A stretch of 64,000 nt of DNA from Bradyrhizobium sp. OK095 (GTDB lineage: Bacteria > Pseudomonadota > Alphaproteobacteria > Rhizobiales > Xanthobacteraceae), in assembly GCF_900109945.1 (NCBI RefSeq), contig NZ_FOBX01000001.1, positions 496,001 through 560,000 on the forward strand, given 5' to 3'. The position numbers and the translations under genes are program-made. Shown here one piece after another: positions 17,193 to 26,205 of the stretch; the first letter of the stretch is position 1, and every line of letters begins with the position of its first letter. The notes under the pieces are model-generated. The model searched no databases. It saw only the letters and a list, made by a program, of their open reading frames with translations, and had not been told where the DNA came from.

Positions 17193-18476
17193 TCAGGGAT
17201 CGACGAAGATCGTCGCCGGGTTCTCCAGCAGCTCCTTGAGCCTCTGCACGAAGATTGCGGCGTCCCATCCGTCGATGACGCGGTGATCGAAGCTGGAGGA
17301 GAGGTTCATCATCTTGCATGGCACGAACTGCGCGCCGTCCCAGAGCGGACGTACCGCGATCTTGTTGACGCCGACGATGGCGACCTCGGGATGGTTGATC
17401 ACCGGCGTGGTGGCAAGGCCGCCGAGCGCGCCGAGCGAGGTGATGGTGATGGTCGAACCGGTCAATTCCTCGCGCGTCGCGGTGCCCTCGCGGGCGCGCT
17501 GGGCGAGACGGTTCAGCTCAAGGCTGCAATCGCGAAGGTCGCGCGCCTCCGCATGCTTCACCACGGGCACGACGAGGCCCGACGGGGTCTGGGTCGCGAT
17601 GCCGATATGGATGCCGGCATGCTGATGGATGATGCCGGCCTCGTCGTCATAGAGCGCGTTGAGCGCAGGCTGCTCGACAAGCGCCTTGACCATGGCGCGC
17701 ATCAGGAAAGGCAGCAGCGTCAGCTTGGGATGCTCCGGCGTGGGCTTCCTGTTCAGCGACGCGCGAAAATCCTCCAGCGGCGAGACGTTGACCTCCTCGA
17801 TGATGGTGATGTGCGGGATGCGGGACTTCGACAGCGCCATCTTCTCGGCAATGCGGCGGCGCAAGCCCACCACCTTCACATCGGTCACGGCGGTCTTTTG
17901 GCTCATGCCGCGACCATGGAGCGGTGCCGGCCCGCGCGACAGGAAAGCGTCGATGTCCTCGTGGGTGATGCGTCCGGCGGGGCCGGTGCCGTGGACCTGG
18001 CGCAGATCGATGCCGGCTTCGCGCGCCTTGAGGCGAATGGCGGGCGAGGCCAGCGGCTTCTCGCCCGGCGCGCGGCGGACCGCAGACGTTGTTGCCGGCC
18101 GGGCTTCGATGGCCGTTGGGCGGATGCGGGCAGGGGGCGTTGCTTCGGCATCCGTGGTCTCGGCTTTCGTCATAGCCGATGGCGCTGCGACGTCCTCCGT
18201 CGGTGTCTCGTCTCTGGGCGCCGCTGCGTCGTCGCCGGCGACCTTGAGCTTCACGAGCGTCGAGCCGATCGCCACGGCGTCGCCGATTTTGGCGCCGATC
18301 CAGCTGACCTCGCCCGCGAACGGCGTGGGAATCTCGACCGAGGCCTTGTCGGTCATCACGGTGGCAAGCAAATCGTCCTCGCGAACGAGATCGCCCTCCT
18401 TGACATGCCATTCGACCAGCTCGGCTTCGGCAATGCCTTCGCCGATGTCCGGAAGCTTGACGCTGCGCTCGCCCAT
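17193..18476 (-). CDS. bkdB: Branched-chain 2-oxoacid dehydrogenase E2 (dihydrolipoamide acyltransferase)
   Basis: 427 aa from ATG 18476, overlapping the E1-beta stop by one base (TGATG). Lipoyl domain 1-80 with lipoylated Lys44 in VMTDKASVEIP; an Ala/Pro/Thr-rich linker; an E3/E1-binding domain at about 142-178 (LASPAIRLKAREAGIDLRQV); then the catalytic acyltransferase domain ending SSSFDHRVIDGWDAAIF with the catalytic His. Transfers the branched acyl group from lipoate to CoA. Single lipoyl domain as in BCKDH E2. The 497-residue open frame starting further upstream would overlap E1-beta and was rejected. Confidence 0.93.
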   Translation of the reverse strand: MGERSVKLPDIGEGIAEAELVEWHVKEGDLVREDDLLATVMTDKASVEIPTPFAGEVSWIGAKIGDAVAIGSTLVKLKVAGDDAAAPRDETPTEDVAAPSAMTKAETTDAEATPPARIRPTAIEARPATTSAVRRAPGEKPLASPAIRLKAREAGIDLRQVHGTGPAGRITHEDIDAFLSRGPAPLHGRGMSQKTAVTDVKVVGLRRRIAEKMALSKSRIPHITIIEEVNVSPLEDFRASLNRKPTPEHPKLTLLPFLMRAMVKALVEQPALNALYDDEAGIIHQHAGIHIGIATQTPSGLVVPVVKHAEARDLRDCSLELNRLAQRAREGTATREELTGSTITITSLGALGGLATTPVINHPEVAIVGVNKIAVRPLWDGAQFVPCKMMNLSSSFDHRVIDGWDAAIFVQRLKELLENPATIFVDP

Positions 18477-19492
18477 CAGCGTGTCTCCAGGATGTCGCGC
18501 AGCGCCTGCCCGAGCCTGGCGGGGCCGGGGAAATAGTCCCATTCCTGCGCATGCGGATAGGGCGTGTCCCAGCCGGTGACGCGCATCACCGGCGCTTCGA
18601 GATGATAGAAGCAGTGCTCCTGCACCAGCGCAGTCAGCTCCGCGCCGAAGCCGGAGGTCAAGGTTGCTTCGTGCACCACGATGCAACGGCCGGTCCTGGC
18701 GACGGACGCGACGATTGTATCGAGATCGAGCGGAAGCAGGGTGCGCAGGTCGATCACCTCGGCGTCGACACCGCTCTCCGCGACGGCTGCGAGGGCGACG
18801 TGAACCATGGTGCCATAGGTGAGGACGGTGACGCCCTCGCCGGCGCGCCGCGTCACCGCCTTGCCGAGCGGCGTGGTGTAGTATCCCTCCGGCACTTCGG
18901 CGAGTTCATGCTTGGCCCACGGCGTGACCGGGCGATCGTGATGACCGTCGAACGGGCCGTTGTAGAGCCGCTTCGGCTCCAGAAAGATGACGGGGTCCGG
19001 ATCCTCGATGGCCGCGATCAGCAGGCCCTTCGCGTCATGAGGATTGGACGGCACCACGGTCTTCAGTCCCGCGACATGCGTGAACAGCGCCTCGGGGCTC
19101 TGGCTGTGCGTCTGTCCGCCGAAAATGCCGCCCCCGGTCGGCATGCGGATGACGAGGGGACAGGTGAAGTCGCCGGCCGAGCGATAACGCAGGCGAGCGG
19201 CCTCCGAGACGATCTGGTCGTAAGCCGGATACATGTAGTCGGCGAACTGAAGCTCGACGCAAGGGCGCAGTCCATAAGCGGCCATGCCGACCGCGGTGCC
19301 GACGATGCCGCACTCGCTGATCGGCGCATCGAAGCAGCGCGAGACGCCGTATTTCTGTTGCAGGCCCTGCGTGCAGCGGAACACGCCGCCGAAAAAGCCG
19401 ACGTCCTCGCCATAGACCACGACGTCGTCGTTGCGAGCCATCGAGACGTCGAGCGCCGAGCGGATTGCCTCGATCATCGTCATGCGCGGCAC
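18476..19492 (-). CDS. bkdA2: Branched-chain 2-oxoacid dehydrogenase E1 component, beta subunit
   Basis: 338 aa transketolase-like pyrimidine domain. MTMIEAIRSALDVSMARNDDVVVYGEDVGFFGGVFRCTQGL contains the thiamine-diphosphate activating Glu of the beta subunit; RMPTGGGIFGGQTHSQSPEALFTHVAGLKTVVPSNPHDAKGLL is characteristic of branched-chain E1-beta. Starts 3 nt after the E1-alpha stop and abuts E2, so stoichiometric expression is likely. With E1-alpha it decarboxylates the 2-oxoacids from leucine, isoleucine and valine and acylates E2 lipoate. Confidence 0.94.
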   Translation of the reverse strand: MPRMTMIEAIRSALDVSMARNDDVVVYGEDVGFFGGVFRCTQGLQQKYGVSRCFDAPISECGIVGTAVGMAAYGLRPCVELQFADYMYPAYDQIVSEAARLRYRSAGDFTCPLVIRMPTGGGIFGGQTHSQSPEALFTHVAGLKTVVPSNPHDAKGLLIAAIEDPDPVIFLEPKRLYNGPFDGHHDRPVTPWAKHELAEVPEGYYTTPLGKAVTRRAGEGVTVLTYGTMVHVALAAVAESGVDAEVIDLRTLLPLDLDTIVASVARTGRCIVVHEATLTSGFGAELTALVQEHCFYHLEAPVMRVTGWDTPYPHAQEWDYFPGPARLGQALRDILETR

Positions 19493-19495
19493 GGC

Positions 19496-21042
<1,547 letters not shown>

Positions 21043-21167
21043 GTCACGTTCTCTCGCGACACAATGATAATCTCCTGGGGCGAGGAAACTTCCCAAAATT
21101 AAGGCAAATTGGTCTGTTTTGCGGAATGTTTTCCCGTCAAACAGTAAAAATACAGAAGGATTGACCG
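21043..21167. promoter_or_regulatory. Divergent bkd/Lrp-regulator promoter region
   Basis: 125-nt gap between the bkd operon and the divergent Lrp-type gene. From 21093 to 21155 it is distinctly AT-rich for this genome, with A/T tracts in rough helical phasing (AATTAAGGCAAATTGG, TCTGTTTTGCGG, AATGTTTTCCC, CAGTAAAAATAC). Lrp/BkdR-type proteins wrap such DNA as octamers. No strict inverted repeat is visible. Confidence 0.5.
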
Positions 21168-21668
21168 ATGCCCTCCAAGCGCAGCTCCGTCGGGGAGCTT
21201 GATCAACTGGATCGCCGAATTCTCTCGGCGCTTTGCGAGGACGGCCGCCTGACGACGAGTGCGCTGGCGGAGCAGGTCGGGCTGTCAAGCTCGCCGTGCT
21301 GGACCAGGGTGAAGCGCCTGGAGGAAAACGGCGCGATCGAGAAATATGTCGCGGTGCTCAATCACGCCAATCTCGGCTACAACAACATCGCCTTCGTCGA
21401 GATCACGCTGGACAAGCATGACGACAAGGTGCTCGATCGCTTCGGCGCCGCGCTGTCGCGAATTCCGGAGGTGATGGAAGCCTATCTGGTGACCGGCGAT
21501 TACGACTATCTCATCAAGGTCGTCGTGCGGGACACCGATCACTATGAGCGCTTCCTGCGACAGGCGTTGTACAAGATACCGGGCATCCGCCAGTCGCGAA
21601 CGACATTCGGCCTGCGGACGCTCAAGCGCCAGATCTCGATCGATCCTTCCAAGGCCGGTCCGCCGTGA
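21168..21668 (+). CDS. bkdR: Lrp/AsnC family regulator, probable bkd operon regulator
   Basis: 166 aa. N-terminal winged HTH at about residues 12-60 (LDQLDRRILSALCEDGRLTTSALAEQVGLSSSPCWTRVKRLEENGAI) and a C-terminal RAM/ACT-like effector domain (AFVEITLDKH...VMEAYLVTGDYDYLIKVVVRD...GIRQSRTTFGLRTLKR). Divergent from the branched-chain dehydrogenase operon, the same arrangement as BkdR in Pseudomonas, where it activates bkd genes with L-branched-chain amino acids. Function here is inferred from that context. Confidence 0.88.
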   Translation: MPSKRSSVGELDQLDRRILSALCEDGRLTTSALAEQVGLSSSPCWTRVKRLEENGAIEKYVAVLNHANLGYNNIAFVEITLDKHDDKVLDRFGAALSRIPEVMEAYLVTGDYDYLIKVVVRDTDHYERFLRQALYKIPGIRQSRTTFGLRTLKRQISIDPSKAGPP

Positions 21669-21723
21669 TCTCTCGCGTGGCCCGGGTGAGCGCAGCGATA
21701 CCCGTGCCCCCCGATTGTCGGCT

Positions 21724-22083
21724 TCAGGCCTGGCGCGGTCGCGCAGCGATGGCGGTCATCTCGAGTTTGACGCCTGGCCCGAGATCAGCCACGCCGATTG
21801 CGGCGCGCGCCGGCAGGTGAGCTTCTGCAAAATGCGCCTTCCAGGCCGCATTGAACGCCGCCTTCTCCTTGAGGTCAGTCATGTAGATCGTCACTTGCAG
21901 GACGTTGGCCAAATCGGATTCGAGGGTCTTCAGCAGCTGCGCCAATTGCCTGAGGACGTCGTTTGCCTGGCCCGACATATCCAGGCTCGTGTCCTCGGGA
22001 ACGATTCCACCGATGTAAAGCACGCCATCATGTTCGACCACTTCGTGGAGCAGACCTTCGTAGGGCAAAACGCGCTTGATCAT
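21724..22083 (-). CDS. RidA/YjgF family protein
   Basis: 119 aa from ATG 22083 (an in-frame GTG at 22125 would add 14 residues; neither has a good ribosome site). Family features: VVEHDGVLYIGGIVPEDTSLDMSGQANDVLRQLAQLLKTLESDLANVLQVTIYMTDL and the end LPARAAIGVADLGPGVKLEMTAIAA. RidA-type trimers hydrolyse reactive enamine/imine intermediates, but the strictly RidA Arg pattern (RxxV) is replaced by ARAAIGV, so it belongs to another Rid subgroup and may have a different small-molecule substrate. Convergent with the Lrp-type gene and close to amino-acid catabolism. Confidence 0.85.
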   Translation of the reverse strand: MIKRVLPYEGLLHEVVEHDGVLYIGGIVPEDTSLDMSGQANDVLRQLAQLLKTLESDLANVLQVTIYMTDLKEKAAFNAAWKAHFAEAHLPARAAIGVADLGPGVKLEMTAIAARPRQA

Positions 22084-22411
22084 GATGGGACCGATGTTGC
22101 TGTGGGGACGGGCGGCATATCGCACATTTCACTATCAGTGTCCTTGGCAGAGATTGCACACGAAGTCTCGCCGAAGGATGGACCGCGCTGTCGCGAATGC
22201 AGGTCGGTAAGATATTGAAAATAAAAGTATAAGTAGCTCGAAGAATCGCCCACGATCGTTTCCTCGAACGTTCACCAAGCTGTCCTTGCACAACGGACCG
22301 GCATTTCCGCCGGCCCTGATCCCGACGACATCGGGGAGCGGATCGGTATACTGGCACCCGAATTGACACGGGAGCGGCCGGGTCGACCCGGGCCACGACA
22401 AGGATCAGACG
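22084..22411. other. Intergenic gap between ridA-type and molybdoenzyme genes
   Basis: 328 nt separating two divergent genes. It contains an AT-rich patch at about 22199-22242 (AAGATATTGAAAATAAAAG) likely to hold promoters, and AAGGA before the molybdoenzyme ATG. I see no ORF, tRNA or strong inverted repeat. Confidence 0.4.
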
Positions 22412-24733
22412 ATGGACGATACGATTGGTTTCCCCGACCCCGGTCTCGACCTCTCGGACGGCTTCAAGCCCCACACCTCGCATTGGGGTGTGTTTTCCGC
22501 GCGTCAAGGCAAAGCCGGGTTAGAGGTGAGGGCCTATGCGGGCGATCCCAATCCGAACGGCATCATCGACAATTTCCCCGGCGCGCTCCGTCACCAAGCG
22601 CGTATCACTCAGCCGGCGATCCGCCGCGGCTGGCTCGAGCGCGGGCCCGGCCCGGACAATCGCCGCGGCCGCGACGAGTTCGTCTCGGTCAGCTGGGAGA
22701 AAGCGCTCGATCTTCTCGGCGACGAGCTCGGCCGCGTCCGCGACACAAGCGGTCCCGGCGCCGTGTTCGGCGGCTCCTATGGCTGGTCGAGCGCGGGCCG
22801 CCTTCACCATGCCCAGAGCCAAGTGCATCGCTTCCTCAACATCGCCTTGGGCGGCTATGTGCGTTCGGTGAACAGCTACTCTTCGGGCGCGTCTTCGGTG
22901 CTGCTGCCGCAGATTCTCTGCGGTTACGAGGACATCACCAAGCGCAACGTCACCTGGGAGCAGATCGCCGATAACACCGACATCGTGCTCGCGTTCGGCG
23001 GCATGGCGCTGAAGAACTCGATGGTGGCCGGTGGCTCGATCAGCAAGCATGTCGAGCGCGACGCCATGGCGGCGGCGCACCGGCGCGGCTGCGAGTTCAT
23101 TCTCGTCAGCCCGCTACGTGAAGACCTGCCCGTCGAGGCCGGCGCCGAATGGATGACCTGCGTGCCCAGCACCGACACCGCGCTGATGCTCGGCATTGTT
23201 CATACGCTGGTCAGTGAGAACCTGCATGATCAAGCCTTCCTCGATCGCTACACCGAGGGCTGGCCGGTCTTCCTGCGCTATCTCACCGGCGAGAGTGATG
23301 GGCAGGCGAAGAGTGCCGAATGGGCCGCCGCGATCTCAGGTGTCGGTGCGAACACCATCCGCACGCTCGCCCGTCGTCTCGCTGGAAAGCGCGCGCTGAT
23401 CACCGTCTCGCATTCGCTCCAGCGCGCCGAGCATGGCGAGCAGCCGGTGTGGATGGGCATGGTGCTCGCGGCCGCACTCGGCCAGATCGGCCTTCCCGGC
23501 GGCGGCTACGGCTATTCGCTGGGTGCGATCGGCTATTACGGCCGTCGCGTCAACGACGTGCCGGGGCCGACGTTGGGGCAAGGCCGCAACGGCGTGCGCG
23601 ATTTCATTCCGGTCGCGCGCATTGCCGACATGCTGCTCAACCCCGGCAGCACCTATCGCTACAATGGCGAGACGCGCACCTATCCGGACATCCGCCTGGT
23701 CTACTGGGCCGGCGGCAATCCCTTCCATCACCACCAGGACATCAACCGCCTGCGCAAGGCCTTTGCGAAAGTCGACACGTTCGTCGTGCATGATCTCGGC
23801 TGGACTGCCACAGCGCGGCATGCCGACATCGTGCTGCCCGCGACGATGACGCTGGAGCGCGAGGACATCGGCTATTCCAGCAACGATCCTCTGATGGTCG
23901 CGATGCACCGGATCGCCGAGCCGTTTGGCCTTGCGCGCGACGATTACGAGATCTTTGCCGATCTCGCCGACCGCCTCGGCGCCCGCGAACCGTTTACGGA
24001 AGGCCGCACGTCGCGGGAGTGGCTGGAACATCTCTACGAGCCGACCCGCGCATCACTCGAAGCGCGTGGCCTGGAGGCCCCGAGCTTCGACGAGTTCTGG
24101 AAGCGCGGCAGCCTGGTCGTGCCGCAGCAGCCCGATGACGGCGGCCGGCTGCGCAGTTTTCGCGAGGATCCGGTCGCGCATCCGCTGCCGACACCGAGCG
24201 GACGCATCGAGATCTTTTCGCAGAAGATCGCGGGCCATGGCGATGCGGATTGCCCGGGACATCCGGTCTGGCTGGAGAAGACCGACATGCCGAAGCCCGG
24301 TGCGCCTTGCTTCCTCGTCGCCAACCAGCCGGTGACGCGCCTGCACAGCCAGCTCGATTTCGGCGGACATTCGCTTGCCGCAAAGCATCGCGGCCGCGAG
24401 GTCGCGCGCATGAACCCGGTTGATGCTGATGCGCGCGGCATCAAGGACGGCGACATCATCCGTCTGTTCAACGACCGCGGCGCTTGTCTTGCCGCAGTCC
24501 ACGTCACCGGCGACATCGCAGCCGGCGTCGTGCAGCTGCCGACAGGCGCCTGGTACGACCCGATGGACCCCGAGGATGACGCCCCGCTCTGCGTGCACGG
24601 CAATCCGAACGTGCTCACCCGCGACATCGGTACCTCGTCCTTCGCGCAGGGTTGCACCGGGCAGCTGACGGTGGTCGAGGTAGAGAAATTCACCGGCAAT
24701 CTGCCGCCGATCCGGGCGTTCGATCCGGTGTAG
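22412..24733 (+). CDS. Molybdopterin-dependent oxidoreductase, BisC/DMSO-reductase-like, cytoplasmic
   Basis: 773 aa without a twin-arginine or other signal peptide and without an N-terminal 4Fe-4S cysteine cluster. That pattern matches the DorA/TorA/BisC subfamily. SYSSGAS places the candidate Mo-ligating Ser at residue 157, comparable to Ser147 of DMSO reductase. Also seen: VSWEKALDLLGDEL, GPGAVFGGSYGWSSAGRLHHAQSQVHRFLNIALGGYVRSVNSYSS, GLPGGGYGYSLG, and the C-terminal cofactor domain (TPSGRIEIFS, NQPVTRLHSQLDFG, GIKDGDIIRLFNDRGAC). Likely reduces biotin sulfoxide, methionine sulfoxide or a related S/N-oxide. Stands alone between two minus-strand genes. Confidence 0.87.
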   Translation: MDDTIGFPDPGLDLSDGFKPHTSHWGVFSARQGKAGLEVRAYAGDPNPNGIIDNFPGALRHQARITQPAIRRGWLERGPGPDNRRGRDEFVSVSWEKALDLLGDELGRVRDTSGPGAVFGGSYGWSSAGRLHHAQSQVHRFLNIALGGYVRSVNSYSSGASSVLLPQILCGYEDITKRNVTWEQIADNTDIVLAFGGMALKNSMVAGGSISKHVERDAMAAAHRRGCEFILVSPLREDLPVEAGAEWMTCVPSTDTALMLGIVHTLVSENLHDQAFLDRYTEGWPVFLRYLTGESDGQAKSAEWAAAISGVGANTIRTLARRLAGKRALITVSHSLQRAEHGEQPVWMGMVLAAALGQIGLPGGGYGYSLGAIGYYGRRVNDVPGPTLGQGRNGVRDFIPVARIADMLLNPGSTYRYNGETRTYPDIRLVYWAGGNPFHHHQDINRLRKAFAKVDTFVVHDLGWTATARHADIVLPATMTLEREDIGYSSNDPLMVAMHRIAEPFGLARDDYEIFADLADRLGAREPFTEGRTSREWLEHLYEPTRASLEARGLEAPSFDEFWKRGSLVVPQQPDDGGRLRSFREDPVAHPLPTPSGRIEIFSQKIAGHGDADCPGHPVWLEKTDMPKPGAPCFLVANQPVTRLHSQLDFGGHSLAAKHRGREVARMNPVDADARGIKDGDIIRLFNDRGACLAAVHVTGDIAAGVVQLPTGAWYDPMDPEDDAPLCVHGNPNVLTRDIGTSSFAQGCTGQLTVVEVEKFTGNLPPIRAFDPV

Positions 24734-24756
24734 CAAGCAACGGTTGTAGCCGGATG

Positions 24757-24791
24757 AAAAAAGGGGCCGCCTGTGGGTGCAGGACGGCCCC
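24757..24791 (-). terminator. Intrinsic terminator of the AraC-family gene
   Basis: Read on the minus strand, GGGGCCG pairs with CGGCCCC across a 15-nt loop and is followed by TTTTTT (AAAAAA at 24757-24762 on the plus strand). It lies about 75 nt beyond the AraC-type stop and also just after the convergent molybdoenzyme gene, so it insulates both. Confidence 0.75.
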
Positions 24792-24864
24792 GAGTGGCTC
24801 GTAGGCCCGGGAGGACAAGGGCGCGAGCCGTCGCAAGTGGCTGGGTACTTGCGTTAAAGGCAGG

Positions 24865-25851
24865 CTAGGCGGCTGCGCTGGCGATCCAGTCACCGCCCGC
24901 CGCAGGCCGGCTCCGCGACAATGCTTCGACCTCACCGCGCTCGCCCTTGCTGGCGAAGCGCCAGCGTGCCGGCGATTGACCGCTCATGCGCTTGAACACG
25001 GTCGAAAAATGCGCCTGCGTGCTGAAGCCGACGGCAAGCGCGATCTCGGCCAGCGGCCGCCCGCTCGTCGCAAGCAGCGTCTTGGCGTGTTCGATCCGGT
25101 GATTGAGCAGATATTCGCGAGGGCGATAGCCGGTCGCGGCTCGGAACTGCGCCGCGAAGTGCATGCGCGACAGGCCCGCGACATTGGCGAGTTCGGACAG
25201 GCTAATGCAGCGGTCGAAATGATCGGCGATGTGCTGCTCGACGCGCCGCAGCCGCCATTTCGGCAAGGCATTGACCTTGGCGCGCGGCGGCTCCAGCCGG
25301 GTGAGATGCGCGGCGAGGGTCTGGCCGATGCAGCGCGTAAACCGGTGGTCCGCGGCGTCGCCACGCGCGATCAGCGCCCGGGCAAGCTGCGCCGCGAGCG
25401 GATCGCGCAGCAGGACGATGTCGTTCAGTCCATCGGTCCCTGAAAATTGCGCCGGAAAATGATCTGTGGAGATATGGAAGTGCAGGAAGGCGCAGGGCGC
25501 CTGGAACTGCACTCCGAGCTGTCGCGACGGCGCACTGACATACATCGATCCCGCGGGCATCGTGCCGTCGAACACGATCTGGCGATCCCGGGTCAGTTTC
25601 GCGCGCGTCTGCTTCAGGGCGATGCCGACGAAATAGCAATTCTCGGGCGTTGTCGCCTCGTGCGACGAGGCGCCTCGCGGATCTTCCCATCGCGAGACAA
25701 TGATGTCCGCGGCGACCGCCTCCGGGCCGTGATCGATCCGGCGCCATTGGCTCTCCCGGGTGATCGCCTGCGTGGCATGAGGCAGTTCCTGATCGCGTGA
25801 GCCGGCCGGATAATCAATCCAGGCATGCGCCGCCTGCAAATCGGTCAACAT
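24865..25851 (-). CDS. AraC family transcriptional regulator
   Basis: 328 aa from ATG 25851 with an AGGACGAGAG ribosome site; the open frame extends to 25920 but lacks a better start. The N-terminal 210 residues form a cupin-like sensor (VAADIIVSRWEDPRGASSH, NCYFVGIALKQT). The C-terminal double HTH is at about 225-320: RRVEQHIADHFDRCISLSELANVAGLSRMHFAAQFRAATGYRPREYLLNHRIEHAKTLLATSGRPLAEIALAVGFSTQAHFSTVFKRMSGQSPARWR. Its promoter region carries three perfectly phased 10-bp repeats (25956-25980), so it may be a target of the giant wHTH-ATPase regulator divergent from it. Confidence 0.9.
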   Translation of the reverse strand: MLTDLQAAHAWIDYPAGSRDQELPHATQAITRESQWRRIDHGPEAVAADIIVSRWEDPRGASSHEATTPENCYFVGIALKQTRAKLTRDRQIVFDGTMPAGSMYVSAPSRQLGVQFQAPCAFLHFHISTDHFPAQFSGTDGLNDIVLLRDPLAAQLARALIARGDAADHRFTRCIGQTLAAHLTRLEPPRAKVNALPKWRLRRVEQHIADHFDRCISLSELANVAGLSRMHFAAQFRAATGYRPREYLLNHRIEHAKTLLATSGRPLAEIALAVGFSTQAHFSTVFKRMSGQSPARWRFASKGERGEVEALSRSRPAAGGDWIASAAA

Positions 25852-26205
25852 CTCTCGTCCTCTCCTGGCTTTGCCGCCGTTTGCAACAACCGGCAAACGC
25901 ACAAACCCACTGCTTCCCATGTTCAGAGGATAGGCGTGAGCTGGCCAGGAAGCCCGTTAGCGATGATTAGGATCTGTTAGTTTTTGTGGGGCGCCTCATG
26001 TGTGGCAGCCCGTCGCAGGGAGGCCTGATTTTACGCAATTTTTCAAGCATTTGCGTGATCGGCCAAGCCTGCGGATGGCGTGCTGCAACAGGTGTTGAGC
26101 GATGCGCGGGTGTGAGATCGCGCGGTGCCTTTCACTGGACCTCGTCTCGGTGCCGGGTATATTCGCGCCGCGTTTCGGTGAGGCAGTCGTCATGATGAGT
26201 CATAA
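25852..26205. other. Divergent control region between araC-type gene and giant regulator 1
   Basis: 354 nt without a supported gene. It holds the decamer repeat at 25956-25980 and moderately AT-rich stretches around 25970-26050. The 226 nt between the repeat and the GTG of the giant regulator show no further obvious motif; the 37-bp element found upstream of regulators 2 and 3 is absent. Confidence 0.5.
25956..25980 (-). promoter_or_regulatory. CTAAC decamer repeat upstream of the araC-type gene (3 units)
   Basis: On the coding strand of the araC-type gene the order is CTAAC, CTAAT, CTAAC, starting exactly 10 nt apart (plus-strand GTTAG at 25956, ATTAG at 25966, GTTAG at 25976). It ends 105 nt before the start codon. 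One-turn periodicity and direct orientation are what OmpR/PhoB-type winged helices need for tandem binding. Confidence 0.75.
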
